From Ferruginibacter sp. (lineage in GTDB: Bacteria > Bacteroidota > Bacteroidia > Chitinophagales > Chitinophagaceae), in contig JACMPR010000384.1 of assembly GCA_014377385.1 (NCBI GenBank), positions 1 through 44,143 of the forward strand: DNA of 44,143 bases. The letters are read 5' to 3'. Each line of letters opens with the position of its first letter. Positions within the stretch are counted from its first letter, which is position 1. A program made the translations under genes and the position numbers. Below the pieces are notes generated by a model. The model saw nothing but the letters and a program-made list of their open reading frames with translations. It did not search any database and was not told where the DNA came from. Below are positions 1 to 9,541 of the stretch, in pieces.

Positions 1-884
1 AATACCACTACAGCCAATGCACCGAACAACCATTTTAATCTAAAAGATTCCATGGCATGTTTCTGCACATCATCCAAAGCGGCCATATCTGTTTTATAGC
101 TATTGAATACAGGCACGAAACAAATGATTAACAGGCCAGTCATAATAAGTAGCGAGTACAAAGCTTTTCCCGCTTTTTCAGTGGGCTCTTCGGAAATACC
201 CGAAGGCACTTTTTTGGAAAAATTAAACAAGGCAGCAGCAGCCAAAAACAACCCACCAACACCGGTATAAAGCATGATAACTTTACTAAGACTTAACGAG
301 GCAATTTTTTCGTCGGTAATGGCTGCTGTAGTTCCAAACAACGCCAGTGCTACTACAAGCGGGCCAATGGTAGTTCCGAATGAATTAATAGCGCCGCCCA
401 AAGTTACCCTGCTGGTGCCGGTTGCGGGATCCCCGAGAGCGATAGCAAAAGGCTGGGCGGCTGTTTGCTGAAGCGAAAAACCCAATGCTACTATAAATAA
501 GCCTGCAAGCATACCTGCAAACGTATTGGCATTTACAGCAATGATCATAGCCGCTGCACCAAGGGCTGAAAACAGTAACCCATAGACGATACTTTTTTTA
601 TAGCCCCATTTTCCAACAAGGTCCTTGCCTCCAAAAGCGCCATAGGCAAAAAGTATCAACGCTCCGACATAATAAGCGGTGTAAAACGCAAAGTCAATTA
701 ACTGGCTTTGAAACTGATCGAGATGAAAATAGTGCTTACAAAAAGGAATGAACACACTATTGCCTGCAGCAATAAACCCCCAAAAGAAAAATACGGTTAC
801 CAGTGTACCAAGGGCACCGTAATTGGTCGGCACGCCGGTAGATTTTAGGTCGGGCGTAGCAGAAGTTGTTTGGGTTATGGCCAT
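1..884 (-). CDS. Sugar MFS transporter (FucP/GluP-like), 3' end outside window
   Basis: The reverse-strand frame opening at the ATG at 884 runs without a stop to base 1, giving about 294 residues of a protein that continues beyond the window. It is very hydrophobic, with successive membrane segments such as the one around FFFWGFIAAG near residues 33-42, and motifs typical of the fucose/glucose-galactose permease branch of the major facilitator superfamily (YYVGAL, GWGYKKS-type loop seen here as GKWGYKKS, and LGFSLQQTAAQPF). Members are inner membrane proton:sugar symporters. The gene is divergent from glgA across 143 bp, so sugar uptake and glycogen synthesis may share a control region; that link is inference. 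The substrate cannot be read from the sequence. Family call is confident; the N-terminal start is supported by the hydrophilic leader of about 25 residues before the first membrane helix. Confidence 0.85.
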   Translation of the reverse strand, partial: MAITQTTSATPDLKSTGVPTNYGALGTLVTVFFFWGFIAAGNSVFIPFCKHYFHLDQFQSQLIDFAFYTAYYVGALILFAYGAFGGKDLVGKWGYKKSIVYGLLFSALGAAAMIIAVNANTFAGMLAGLFIVALGFSLQQTAAQPFAIALGDPATGTSRVTLGGAINSFGTTIGPLVVALALFGTTAAITDEKIASLSLSKVIMLYTGVGGLFLAAAALFNFSKKVPSGISEEPTEKAGKALYSLLIMTGLLIICFVPVFNSYKTDMAALDDVQKHAMESFRLKWLFGALAVVV

Positions 885-1027
885 AGCGATTGGTTTAGGC
901 GCTGAAAATACCAAGAATTTTAAATAATAGAAAAATTAGTTTCAAATTGTTGTGTGCAGGTTTTTAGAATGTAATATTTGTTTTTATAAATATCCTTCAT
1001 AAATTCATTCAAGATTAAAACTGCTGT

Positions 1028-2446
1028 ATGGAAATTTTACATGTTAGTGCGGAATGCTATCCGATGGCAAAAGCGGGAGGCCTTGCTGATGTAGTGGGGG
1101 CGCTGCCTAAATACCAGCAGCACCTGGGCCATATTGCAAAGGTGGTGATGCCCATGCACCGTACTGAATTTCTTTACGATAATGAATGGGAAGTAGTACA
1201 CAAGGGATATTTTTCGATGGCACATTACAATTTTGATTTTACCATCATCAGGGAGAAAACCAATAAATTACATTTTGATCTTTACTGCGTGGACATTCAT
1301 GGTTTGCTAGACCGTGAAAAGATTTATGGCTACGATGATGATACCGAAAGATTTATGGCTTTTCAGATAGCCGTTACCGAATGGTTAAGTAAATGGGAGC
1401 ATCACCCCGACGTTATTCACGTTCATGACCACCATGCTGCCCTTGTGCCATTCATGATGCAGCAATGTTTTGCTTATCGCCATTTAGCCCGCATTCCTAC
1501 CATACTTACCATACACAATGCCCAGTACCAGGGCTGGATGGGATGGGACAAAGTAACATATATACCGGCCTGGGATACGTGGAAGTGGGGCTTGCTGGAT
1601 TGGGCTAATACGATCAATCCGCTGGCATGTGGTATCAAGTGTGCAGATAAGGTTTCTACCGTTAGTCCCGGTTACATGAATGAACTAATGTATGCCGCCA
1701 ACGGCCTGGAGAATTTGTTTAATTATGAAAAGGGAAAATGTTCAGGCATACTAAATGGCATTGATTATAGTGTGTGGGATCCGGCAATAGACACTTATAT
1801 CCTTGACAATTACTCGATCTCTGACTTTGAAGACGGAAAAGCCCTTAACAAGAAAAAACTTTGTGACGATTTTGGATTCGACATTCAAAATCCATTATTT
1901 GTTTTTATTGGCAGGCTTGTAAATGAAAAAGCTGCTGACCTGCTGCCGCAAGCCTTTCGTATTGCGCTTGAAAAGGCAGGTGGTAAATGTAGCTTTTTAG
2001 TGTTGGGAAGTGGTGAAACCGCTGTAGAGCAGGCATTGCAACAAATACAACATAACTGGATCGGCTTTTACAATTCACAGATCGGGTACAATGAAAAACT
2101 CAGTCACCAGATGTATGCGGGGGCCGACTTTCTTTTAATGCCGAGCAGGGTGGAGCCGTGCGGACTAAACCAGATGTATGCAATGCGGTATGGAACGGTG
2201 CCGGTTGTACGCAGTATTGGTGGCCTCAAAGATACCGTAATAGATTATGGCGGGGAGAATGGATACGGCATCTGTTTCAATCACGCCAGCGTGGATGATA
2301 TTGTATATTCTATCGGCAGAGGCAGGGAATTATATAACAACAAGATAACCCTGGCTAAGGTGAGAAAAACAATGATGATGGTAAATAATAGTTGGGAAAC
2401 AAGCGCCCGAAAATACATTGACCTTTATAAATCAATATACAAATAA
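1028..2446 (+). CDS. glgA: Glycogen synthase (ADP-glucose, GT5)
   Basis: The 472-residue product is the usual length for bacterial GlgA. It transfers glucose from ADP-glucose to the non-reducing end of a growing alpha-1,4-glucan in the cytoplasm. The N-terminal KAGGL motif (K15-L19), which contacts the nucleotide sugar, is intact. The HVHDHH stretch (131-136), the GRLVNEKA motif (295-302, with the Arg/Lys pair of the GT-B C-domain) and the PSRVEPCGL motif with E376 are all present. It starts 12 bp upstream of glgC with no terminator between, so the two almost certainly form one transcript. ATG at 1028 begins directly with the beta strand that leads into the KAGGL loop, as expected for this family. 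No Shine-Dalgarno is evident. I see no lesion. Confidence 0.97.
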   Translation: MEILHVSAECYPMAKAGGLADVVGALPKYQQHLGHIAKVVMPMHRTEFLYDNEWEVVHKGYFSMAHYNFDFTIIREKTNKLHFDLYCVDIHGLLDREKIYGYDDDTERFMAFQIAVTEWLSKWEHHPDVIHVHDHHAALVPFMMQQCFAYRHLARIPTILTIHNAQYQGWMGWDKVTYIPAWDTWKWGLLDWANTINPLACGIKCADKVSTVSPGYMNELMYAANGLENLFNYEKGKCSGILNGIDYSVWDPAIDTYILDNYSISDFEDGKALNKKKLCDDFGFDIQNPLFVFIGRLVNEKAADLLPQAFRIALEKAGGKCSFLVLGSGETAVEQALQQIQHNWIGFYNSQIGYNEKLSHQMYAGADFLLMPSRVEPCGLNQMYAMRYGTVPVVRSIGGLKDTVIDYGGENGYGICFNHASVDDIVYSIGRGRELYNNKITLAKVRKTMMMVNNSWETSARKYIDLYKSIYK

Positions 2447-2458
2447 ACCAATCTTTTT

Positions 2459-3739
2459 ATGCCAGGAAAAGAAGTAATCGCAGTAATATTAGGTGGTGGT
2501 GCAGGTAGCAGGTTGTACCCGTTAACGGCAACCAGAAGTAAGCCCGCCGTCCCTATTGCCGGAAAATACCGCCTTGTTGATATCCCCATCTCCAACTGTA
2601 TCAACAGCAACATCAACAGGATGTTTGTGCTTACCCAATACAACTCGGCATCCCTAAACAAGCATATAAAAAATACTTACCAGTTTAGTGGTTTCAGCAG
2701 TGGTTTTGTGGATATACTTGCAGCGGAACAAACACCTGATAGCCTGGGGTGGTTCCAGGGAACAGCTGATGCCGTGAGGCAATCATTGAAACATATACAT
2801 AAAAATGATTTTGATTATTGTCTAATCCTTAGTGGCGATCAGCTATACCAGATGGATTTTGGAGACATGATTGAAAATCACAAAAAAAACGGCGCTGATA
2901 TTTCTATTGCTACCATTCCCGTGGGTGAACGGGAAGCTCCGGAATTTGGTATCTTAAAATCAAATGAAGAAAATCATATTACGTCGTTCATAGAAAAGCC
3001 TGACAAAAGTCTGTTGCCGGAATGGGTCAGCAATACGGGCGATGAAATGCAGCAGCAGGGCCGTCAGTACCTTGCGTCAATGGGTATATACATCTTCAAC
3101 AGGAAATTACTGTTTGATCTTTTGGAAGTGGAGAAAAAAGATGCCACCGATTTTGGTAAAGAAATTATTCCCGATGCTATCAATAAGTATAAGGTGTTCA
3201 GTTACCAGTATGATGGCTACTGGACCGACATTGGAAATATTTACTCCTTTTTCGAAGCCAACCTGGCACTCACCCTCGATATACCGCCATTCAACTTATT
3301 CGATAACCAGAAGATGGTGTATAGCCGGGCAAGAATGTTGCCACCCTCTAAAATCAGTGGCACCACGATGCTGCAAACAATATTGGCCGAAGGTACTATC
3401 ATTCATGCGCAGAGCATTAGTAATTCGGTTGTGGGCATCCGTAGCCGCATCGGCGCCGGAAGCAATATCATGAGTTGCTACATCATGGGGAATGATTCCT
3501 ACGAAACAATCGAGGAAATTGACCGGAATTTTGAAAGGGGCATACCTAAACTCGGCATCGGTGACAACTGCAGTTTAACGAACGTGATTGTGGACAAAGA
3601 TTGTCGTGTAGGCAACAACGTTGTAATAACGGGTGGCAGTCATTTGCCTGATTCTGATCATTCGCTGTATGCTGTAAAGGATGGTATTGTGGTGATCAAA
3701 AAGGGAGCGATCATCCCGGATGGTTTTGTAATTCAATAA
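2459..3739 (+). CDS. glgC: Glucose-1-phosphate adenylyltransferase (ADP-glucose pyrophosphorylase)
   Basis: The 426-residue protein makes ADP-glucose from ATP and glucose 1-phosphate, the committed step of bacterial glycogen synthesis. The N-terminal nucleotidyltransferase signature is clear: LGGGAGSRLYPLT (11-23) followed by the SKPAVPIAGKYRLVD stretch with the conserved lysine. Further on are the LSGDQLYQMD active-site region and a FIEKP motif. The C-terminal third carries the left-handed beta-helix hexapeptide repeats typical of the family. It lies 12 bp after glgA and supplies GlgA's substrate. Allosteric control (activation by glycolytic intermediates, inhibition by AMP) is known for the family; which effector is used here cannot be read. 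The following 140 bp before the convergent GLPGLI gene hold no gene. Confidence 0.97.
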   Translation: MPGKEVIAVILGGGAGSRLYPLTATRSKPAVPIAGKYRLVDIPISNCINSNINRMFVLTQYNSASLNKHIKNTYQFSGFSSGFVDILAAEQTPDSLGWFQGTADAVRQSLKHIHKNDFDYCLILSGDQLYQMDFGDMIENHKKNGADISIATIPVGEREAPEFGILKSNEENHITSFIEKPDKSLLPEWVSNTGDEMQQQGRQYLASMGIYIFNRKLLFDLLEVEKKDATDFGKEIIPDAINKYKVFSYQYDGYWTDIGNIYSFFEANLALTLDIPPFNLFDNQKMVYSRARMLPPSKISGTTMLQTILAEGTIIHAQSISNSVVGIRSRIGAGSNIMSCYIMGNDSYETIEEIDRNFERGIPKLGIGDNCSLTNVIVDKDCRVGNNVVITGGSHLPDSDHSLYAVKDGIVVIKKGAIIPDGFVIQ

Positions 3740-3880
3740 ATAGACTGTGGGTAAAGATTGTATGATCGATCCGCCTCGTATGGAGGGTGTTAGCTTTTAT
3801 AAATAGTAACTCACAAAAATAGCTATGAAATTTACAAGGTTAAATTTCCTGTGAGGAATTATAAAAATAATATGTACGAA

Positions 3881-4639
3881 TCAAAGTGAAGTTTTCCAGT
3901 AAAATTGCTCAAGCCATTTAGCACTATTTGGATCTTCAGAGCTAAACCAGTCTTTAGCACGTTCCTTCAGCATTGTTTTTAATGATAAAGAGGTATAATA
4001 TTTTTTTGCAGTTACAGGTACAATTTTGGTTACATCTGCATTATTAATATTTATTTTGGTTGCTATCCAGGAAGTGTACATCCTCGGAATGGTAAGTCCA
4101 AGGATCATTCCCGGTAACCCGCTAATAGAACATGGGCCACCCGAAATTGCGATCTCATCTGAATAAAATGCAAACACATACACGCTGTCCATAATGCGGC
4201 CTACAGCCTTTCTGCAGTTATAACCTGCAATCACCCGGGTTTCATTTGAGAGTTTCCATTCAATCACAGGAATGGAATCTTCCACGTTAAAATTTGAACC
4301 GAAAACATTTTTCTGCATGTTTAGCCTGTTCGTTTTATGATCAAGGTACCATACTTCTTCTTCGTCACTTTTTCTAAACCATTCCGGTATTTTCATCGAC
4401 TCCAGCCAGTGGTCGAATTTATAGATACTCTTATCATCAGCGAAAATAAAATTGAAATACCCCGTTTTAAAATCTGTCATATTATCTTTCATCATTTCCT
4501 CCCACATGCCGCCACCCATTGTTTTTTTAATACTCGTTTTTACTTCATACTCAATCACGGCTTTTTCAATAAATTGCTGCGCCTGTAAGTGTTGTGTGCC
4601 AAAAAATAAAACGATGGTAAAATATAAAGTAATTTTCAT
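3881..4639 (-). CDS. GLPGLI family secreted protein
   Basis: I place the start at the ATG at 4639 because it gives a clean signal peptide (MKITLYFTIVLFFG... ending near AQ at residues 20-21), whereas the longer reading frame to 4708 adds a charged leader that overlaps the upstream gene. The mature protein of about 230 residues contains the family-defining sequence ISGLPGMILGL near the middle, a variant of the GLPGLI motif. GLPGLI proteins are common in Bacteroidota, are predicted periplasmic, and have no established function. The gene lies 25 bp after the outer membrane beta-barrel protein gene in the same direction; that pairing recurs in this phylum and suggests that the two work together. 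Function unknown. Confidence 0.85.
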   Translation of the reverse strand: MKITLYFTIVLFFGTQHLQAQQFIEKAVIEYEVKTSIKKTMGGGMWEEMMKDNMTDFKTGYFNFIFADDKSIYKFDHWLESMKIPEWFRKSDEEEVWYLDHKTNRLNMQKNVFGSNFNVEDSIPVIEWKLSNETRVIAGYNCRKAVGRIMDSVYVFAFYSDEIAISGGPCSISGLPGMILGLTIPRMYTSWIATKININNADVTKIVPVTAKKYYTSLSLKTMLKERAKDWFSSEDPNSAKWLEQFYWKTSL

Positions 4640-4664
4640 TTTCCTGTATATAATATTTAAATGA

Positions 4665-7448
4665 TTATTTTTTTGCCGCTCCTGATTTGTTTTTAAAATC
4701 CCAGGCAAATCCTATAAGAAAATATCTCTTTAAACGGTCATTCCTTATCTCTGTAAAAGTATTGCCATAAAAATTTCGGTCAATGCCTATATTCTGATTT
4801 AGAATATCCCTGACCTTGGCATATACCGTAAATTCATTGTTTTTAAAAGTCCGTTGTATCCTGGCATTCCACAGGGAATTATTAATACTGCTTCCTGTCT
4901 GCGCTGTTTTTTGACGGGAATAATACTGGTAATCAGAATTTATTGACCAAACCTTCTTGTAATAAACAGTTGCATTAAATGATACATTATTCGTGTAGTA
5001 ATGATTGCTATTGCTGTTCTCCGTGGTTTTATTATTGTTATACCCGAGGTTGTCACTTAAAGAAAAATCATATTTTTTATCTTTCGATTTTCCGAGGTAA
5101 ACATTTATCCCGGTACTTATGGTGTTTGAAGTACTCTTCCTGTTGTTCAGGAAGTTTGAAAACTTTGTATAGTTTAAGAAAGGTCCTGTGTTAAAATTAA
5201 TATTGAGTTTTTTTACTTTCTGCTTGCCCAATCCCATGTAAAGGGTTAAGGAAATATTTCCATTCGTATTTACCGGTTGAGTAATTTTTTCGCCGGTGGC
5301 TGTATCAATGGAAATATTATTAGTGAAAGAATTACTGGTAAAGCTAACATTAGCTGATTGGTAGGCCCAAAGGTCTTTGATGAAATTATACCCGTTGTGT
5401 TGTATATTAAATGTGTTTGCAAACGAAGGCTTCAGGTTAGGATTGCCAATGTATTGATCAAATCTATCGGTATTATTTCTTAGAGGCTGTAATTGGTTGA
5501 TCGTGGGCTGGGAAGTACTTCCATTGTAATTTATCCTAAAACTGTGGTTTGATTTATAATTGTAAGTAAACCCTGCTGACGGAAAAAAGTTAGTGTAATT
5601 CCTGAGATATTCTTTACTAAAAGTTTTGTCCCGTAGGTCATAATTTGTAAACCCGACACCTGCTCCGAAATTAAATTTTAGTTTTTTAAAACTGTAACTG
5701 AGTTTAGCAGATGGGGTATTGATCCAGATCGTAGTTTTAAACTGGTTGGTGAGGGTATCAACCGGCAGGTCATATTTACCAGGCGCTGATTTTGCGTAAG
5801 TAAGCTGGTCATTATTCCCAAAGTTGTAAGAAACCTGGTAACCGAATTCCAGTGATAATTTTTTTGTCAGTGGTTCCGTGTAAACCAATTTGCCCGTAAT
5901 CTTATTGGAAGATTTATTGGCATCTATCTTTTGATCTACAGCCTGCAGGTAGGGAAAATCAGGATCAAAACTTACATTGGTACTCTGGAGGTAATTAGTT
6001 CCTTCGGTTCCAAGGTAGTTCCAGTCTGCTGTTAAAGAAAGTGTCCGTCTGGCTTTTTTAAACTTATGTTTAAAGATCAGGTTTGCATTGAGGGCGCTTT
6101 TGTTATTATTGTTTTTGGTTATTGCATCCCTGCTGTTGATTTTTACGCCTTCTGTATTATTAGTGATGGAATTACTGAAGGATTCATTTTCATTGTGATA
6201 AAAATTGGCATTGCCTGTTACCTTCAACGTATTCATCGAATCAATTTTCACATCATAAGTAAGTTTTGTTTTAAAATTACTTCGCCTGATATTATTTGTA
6301 TCATTAGAAACCGAGTTAAGAATACTGTTTCCTACTTGTTGCTGGGTAAGTGTTTGTGTCGTATTCGTATAGTTCTGTTGATTGAATTTGGGGCTAAAAT
6401 TGAGGGTTTTTTTATCATTCCATTTGTTACTGTAGTTTGCACCGGCATTTATATTTTTGATAAATCCGTTTTCGGTATTTACATACGGTTCATCATCGGA
6501 ACCGCCGCCATTCCAACTGTACATGACACCGCCGTCTTCATCCATGTTCATACCTACATTGTCGTTCCCACCGCCATATTTATCACCATCCTCCCAACTT
6601 AATCCATCCTGACCTGTATTGCCGTTGAGGAAAAAACCTGACAATTTTCTTTTGCCTTTAAAAGTACTGTAAAGGATATTATTGTTATAACGGTCATCAA
6701 TATTTTTTTGCAATCCGCCGGACAGGTCCACCTTGCCGAAATAGCCGGTTTTGCGGTCATCCTTTAGTTTAAGATTGATCGTCTTCTGCGTCTTACCATC
6801 ATCAATACCCGTAAATTCAGCCTGTTCACTTTTTTTATCAAAAACCTGCACTTCCTTTACGGCGTCCCCCCGTAGATTTTTTACAGCCATCCCGGGATCA
6901 TCGCCAAAAAATTCTTCCCCGTCAACCAGTACTTTTTCTACTTTTTCACCCATGGCCTTTATTTCACCATTCTTATCTACCTGTATGCCGGGTAATTTTT
7001 TAAGTAATTCTTCCACGTTTGCATTGGCGGTAACATTGAAACTGTCTGCCGTGTAAATAGTAGTATCACCTTTTATCCGCATGGGGCTTCCCGTTTTAAG
7101 TATGATGGCAGCCATGAGTTTACTTTTTGAAGTTACCGGGATGGCAGGTATCAATTCATCTGCATTTTTTATTTCGATGTTATCAATAAAGTCAGCAAAA
7201 AGCGGGTGCATTACCATAAGAATGTAATTCCCCGGCTTAACATCTTTAAAACTGTAACTTCCGTCCGGCTTACTTCTGGTGAACTTTTTTAACACAGAAT
7301 CTTTTAGGGTAACCAATGCAACCACCGCATTACTTACGCCGGTATTTGAAACAGTATCTCTTAAACTGCCCTTAACTGATGAAACCTGGGAAAATGTAAA
7401 CGTGATCGAGAGCAACAGTATGCTCAGCAGAAGTATTTTTTTAATCAT
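4665..7448 (-). CDS. Outer membrane beta-barrel protein with CarboxypepD_reg-like N-domain (TonB-receptor-like)
   Basis: A 927-residue protein with a signal peptide (about residues 1-20, ending FSQ), then a carboxypeptidase-regulatory-like beta-sandwich (about 24-100, with DGSYSFKDVKPGNY), then a plug-like domain (about 120-240, with ELLKKLPGIQVDKNGEI and KVLVDGEEFFGDDP), then a long barrel rich in alternating aromatic strands and Asn/Tyr. This is the architecture of the outer membrane protein beta-barrel family that resembles TonB-dependent receptors. I see no distinct TonB-box. A short Gly/Asp-rich loop (around residues 290-320) may be a surface or metal-binding loop. The gene is divergent from glgB and is followed by the GLPGLI gene, probably in one transcript. 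The ligand is unknown; proximity to glycogen genes is not proof of a sugar substrate. Confidence 0.88.
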   Translation of the reverse strand: MIKKILLLSILLLSITFTFSQVSSVKGSLRDTVSNTGVSNAVVALVTLKDSVLKKFTRSKPDGSYSFKDVKPGNYILMVMHPLFADFIDNIEIKNADELIPAIPVTSKSKLMAAIILKTGSPMRIKGDTTIYTADSFNVTANANVEELLKKLPGIQVDKNGEIKAMGEKVEKVLVDGEEFFGDDPGMAVKNLRGDAVKEVQVFDKKSEQAEFTGIDDGKTQKTINLKLKDDRKTGYFGKVDLSGGLQKNIDDRYNNNILYSTFKGKRKLSGFFLNGNTGQDGLSWEDGDKYGGGNDNVGMNMDEDGGVMYSWNGGGSDDEPYVNTENGFIKNINAGANYSNKWNDKKTLNFSPKFNQQNYTNTTQTLTQQQVGNSILNSVSNDTNNIRRSNFKTKLTYDVKIDSMNTLKVTGNANFYHNENESFSNSITNNTEGVKINSRDAITKNNNNKSALNANLIFKHKFKKARRTLSLTADWNYLGTEGTNYLQSTNVSFDPDFPYLQAVDQKIDANKSSNKITGKLVYTEPLTKKLSLEFGYQVSYNFGNNDQLTYAKSAPGKYDLPVDTLTNQFKTTIWINTPSAKLSYSFKKLKFNFGAGVGFTNYDLRDKTFSKEYLRNYTNFFPSAGFTYNYKSNHSFRINYNGSTSQPTINQLQPLRNNTDRFDQYIGNPNLKPSFANTFNIQHNGYNFIKDLWAYQSANVSFTSNSFTNNISIDTATGEKITQPVNTNGNISLTLYMGLGKQKVKKLNINFNTGPFLNYTKFSNFLNNRKSTSNTISTGINVYLGKSKDKKYDFSLSDNLGYNNNKTTENSNSNHYYTNNVSFNATVYYKKVWSINSDYQYYSRQKTAQTGSSINNSLWNARIQRTFKNNEFTVYAKVRDILNQNIGIDRNFYGNTFTEIRNDRLKRYFLIGFAWDFKNKSGAAKK

Positions 7449-7470
7449 AAGCTGGTTTTGAAGGGCCTGG

Positions 7471-7493
7471 TATCAAAATAAATAAAATTGATA
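7471..7493. repeat. Small inverted repeat in the divergent glgB / outer membrane protein control region
   Basis: TATCAA (7471-7476) and TTGATA (7488-7493) face each other across 11 A/T bases in the 125-bp region between the two divergent starts (7448 and 7574). The spacing is compatible with a dimeric regulator, but the DNA is so AT-rich that a 6-bp match could be chance. It overlaps a near-consensus -7 box for the leftward gene (TTATTTTG on the reverse strand). Confidence 0.2.
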
Positions 7494-7573
7494 TTTAAAT
7501 CCTGCAATGCAATCTAACTCTTCTTAAATTTACGTTAAATCAATTTTTTACAGGCGGCAGTAAAACTTTTACA

Positions 7574-9511
7574 ATGGCATATGAAGACGAGCATTTTATA
7601 GACAGCACAAAGCTTGTTTGGAATTATTCATTCTTTGCTGATGAAGATATCAGGCAATTCCAGGATGGTACTTTTTGTACGGCCTACGGGAAATTTGGAA
7701 ACCATCGCTTACGCGTACTCGACACTGATGGATTTTATTTTGCGGTGTGGGCACCAAATGCAACGGCAGTTTCGGTGATTGGTGAGTTTAATGGCTGGAA
7801 AAAAAAATTACACCCGCTTTATGTACGCCAGGATAATTCAGGGATCTGGGAAGGATTTATACCAAGGTTGAGTAAAGGTGACTTATATAAGTATCACATC
7901 ACCGGCTTTGAAGGTACCGAAGTGGAAAAAGCGGACCCTTTTGCAAACTATTGTGAGCTCAGGCCAGGCACAGCTTCGGTAACCTGGTATTTTGAAAAGG
8001 AATGGAATGACGGCGAATGGATGAATAACCGCAAAAAGAACAATAGCCTTAACGCACCATGGAGTGTGTATGAATTGCATCTCGCAAGCTGGATGCGCCC
8101 GGAAAAAAATAACGAAACCGCTTTTAATAGTTATTTACAGATTACAGAACAGTTGGTGCCCTATGTAAAGAATATGGGCTTTACTCACGTGGAATTTATG
8201 CCCGTGATGGAACATCCCTACGATGGAAGCTGGGGATACCAGGGAACCGGCTATTTTGCCGCAACCTCACGCTTTGGGACACCCGAAGAGTTCATGTATT
8301 TGATAGAATCGCTTCATCAGAATGGTATTGGCGTTATCCTGGATTGGGTGCCATCACATTTTCCCCACGACGCCCATGGATTATACATGTTCGACGGAAC
8401 ACACACTTATGAATATGCGGATATGCGAAAAGGGTTTCACAAAGATTGGAACAGTTATATTTTTAATTACAGCCGGGCAGAAGTACGTTCCTTCCTGATC
8501 AGCAGTGCACATTTCTGGTTAAATAAATATCATGCAGACGGTATCCGGGTAGATGCCGTTAACTCTATCATACGATTGGATTTTTCAAGGGAGGTAGGGG
8601 AGTGGGAATCAAACGAGCATGGCACAAACGAAAACCTGGAGGCAATATCTTTTTTAAAAGACATGAACAGGATTCTTTACCGCGATTTCCCGGATACACA
8701 GACGATTGCAGAAGAAGCTTCGGATTGGCCTGGCATTACCACACCGGTAAAGAAAGCCGGGTTTGGGTTTGGTATGAAGTGGATGATGGGATGGATGCAC
8801 GATACGTTCAGGTATTTCAAACTGTCCCACACCAGGCGGCCTGCTGCACAGGATACCTTCACCTTTAGTATGATGTATTTTTATGATGAGAAGTTTATGT
8901 TACCGCTCAGTCATGATGAAGTAGTGCATGGCAAAAGCCCCATGATTTACAAGATGCCCGGGTTGGAATGGGAAAAATTTGCTAACCTCCGTTTACTGTA
9001 CACCTATATGTTTACACACCCGGGAGCCAAGCTGCTTTTTATGGGAAATGAATTTGCGCAAACAAGTGAATGGAATTATAAATCAGAACTAGACTGGGAA
9101 TTGCTCCAGTTTGATTCCCATAATAAGATGCAACATTGCGTAAAAGACCTCAATCATCTCTACAAAAATGAACCAGCCTTATACGAATGTCAGTTTGAAC
9201 CGAAAGGATTTGAGTGGATTGAATTGGACAAAAGAAAAGAAGGCGTGATCATGTATAAAAGAAAAGGAAAGATGCGGGAAGATGACCTGCTCATCATACT
9301 GAATATTTCTGCACAGAATTTTACAGGATGGCAAATGCCTGTTAAAGGAAAAAATCACTGGCGGGAGATATTTAACAGCAATGCCGTTAAATACTGGGGA
9401 ACCGGCGAGAATATGAATGAAAATCTTCAGGTGATACCTGTTGATAAAAAAAAGAAACTCTGTGAAATAATAATTGATATTCCAGCGTTAACTGCTATGA
9501 TATTCCGTTGA
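7574..9511 (+). CDS. glgB: 1,4-alpha-glucan branching enzyme (GH13)
   Basis: The 645-residue protein cuts an alpha-1,4 chain and reattaches it by an alpha-1,6 bond, creating glycogen branches. Domains in order: a CBM48-like N-domain (about 50-135, FAVWAPNA and FNGW), the GH13 barrel, and a C-terminal beta domain. The barrel motifs are all present: DWVPSHFP (257-264), GIRVDAV with nucleophile D327, TIAEEAS with acid/base E380, and LSHDEVVHGK with D448. Although glgB is not next to glgA-glgC (the outer membrane pair intervenes), it completes the pathway, and all three face the same way. The N-terminal extension before CBM48 is short, so this is the compact form of the enzyme. A TPR gene follows after 30 bp and may be cotranscribed. 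Confidence 0.97.
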   Translation: MAYEDEHFIDSTKLVWNYSFFADEDIRQFQDGTFCTAYGKFGNHRLRVLDTDGFYFAVWAPNATAVSVIGEFNGWKKKLHPLYVRQDNSGIWEGFIPRLSKGDLYKYHITGFEGTEVEKADPFANYCELRPGTASVTWYFEKEWNDGEWMNNRKKNNSLNAPWSVYELHLASWMRPEKNNETAFNSYLQITEQLVPYVKNMGFTHVEFMPVMEHPYDGSWGYQGTGYFAATSRFGTPEEFMYLIESLHQNGIGVILDWVPSHFPHDAHGLYMFDGTHTYEYADMRKGFHKDWNSYIFNYSRAEVRSFLISSAHFWLNKYHADGIRVDAVNSIIRLDFSREVGEWESNEHGTNENLEAISFLKDMNRILYRDFPDTQTIAEEASDWPGITTPVKKAGFGFGMKWMMGWMHDTFRYFKLSHTRRPAAQDTFTFSMMYFYDEKFMLPLSHDEVVHGKSPMIYKMPGLEWEKFANLRLLYTYMFTHPGAKLLFMGNEFAQTSEWNYKSELDWELLQFDSHNKMQHCVKDLNHLYKNEPALYECQFEPKGFEWIELDKRKEGVIMYKRKGKMREDDLLIILNISAQNFTGWQMPVKGKNHWREIFNSNAVKYWGTGENMNENLQVIPVDKKKKLCEIIIDIPALTAMIFR

Positions 9512-9541
9512 GGAATCGCTATACCTCTGAAAAAAACCTAT

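Noticed and set aside
3042-3473. 143-codon frame inside glgC
   Set aside because: An alternative frame of an intact, well-conserved gene.
6066-6602. 178-codon frame opposite the outer membrane beta-barrel gene
   Set aside because: It is antisense to a clear coding region and hydrophobic only because it mirrors the barrel's Asn/Lys/Tyr-rich codons.
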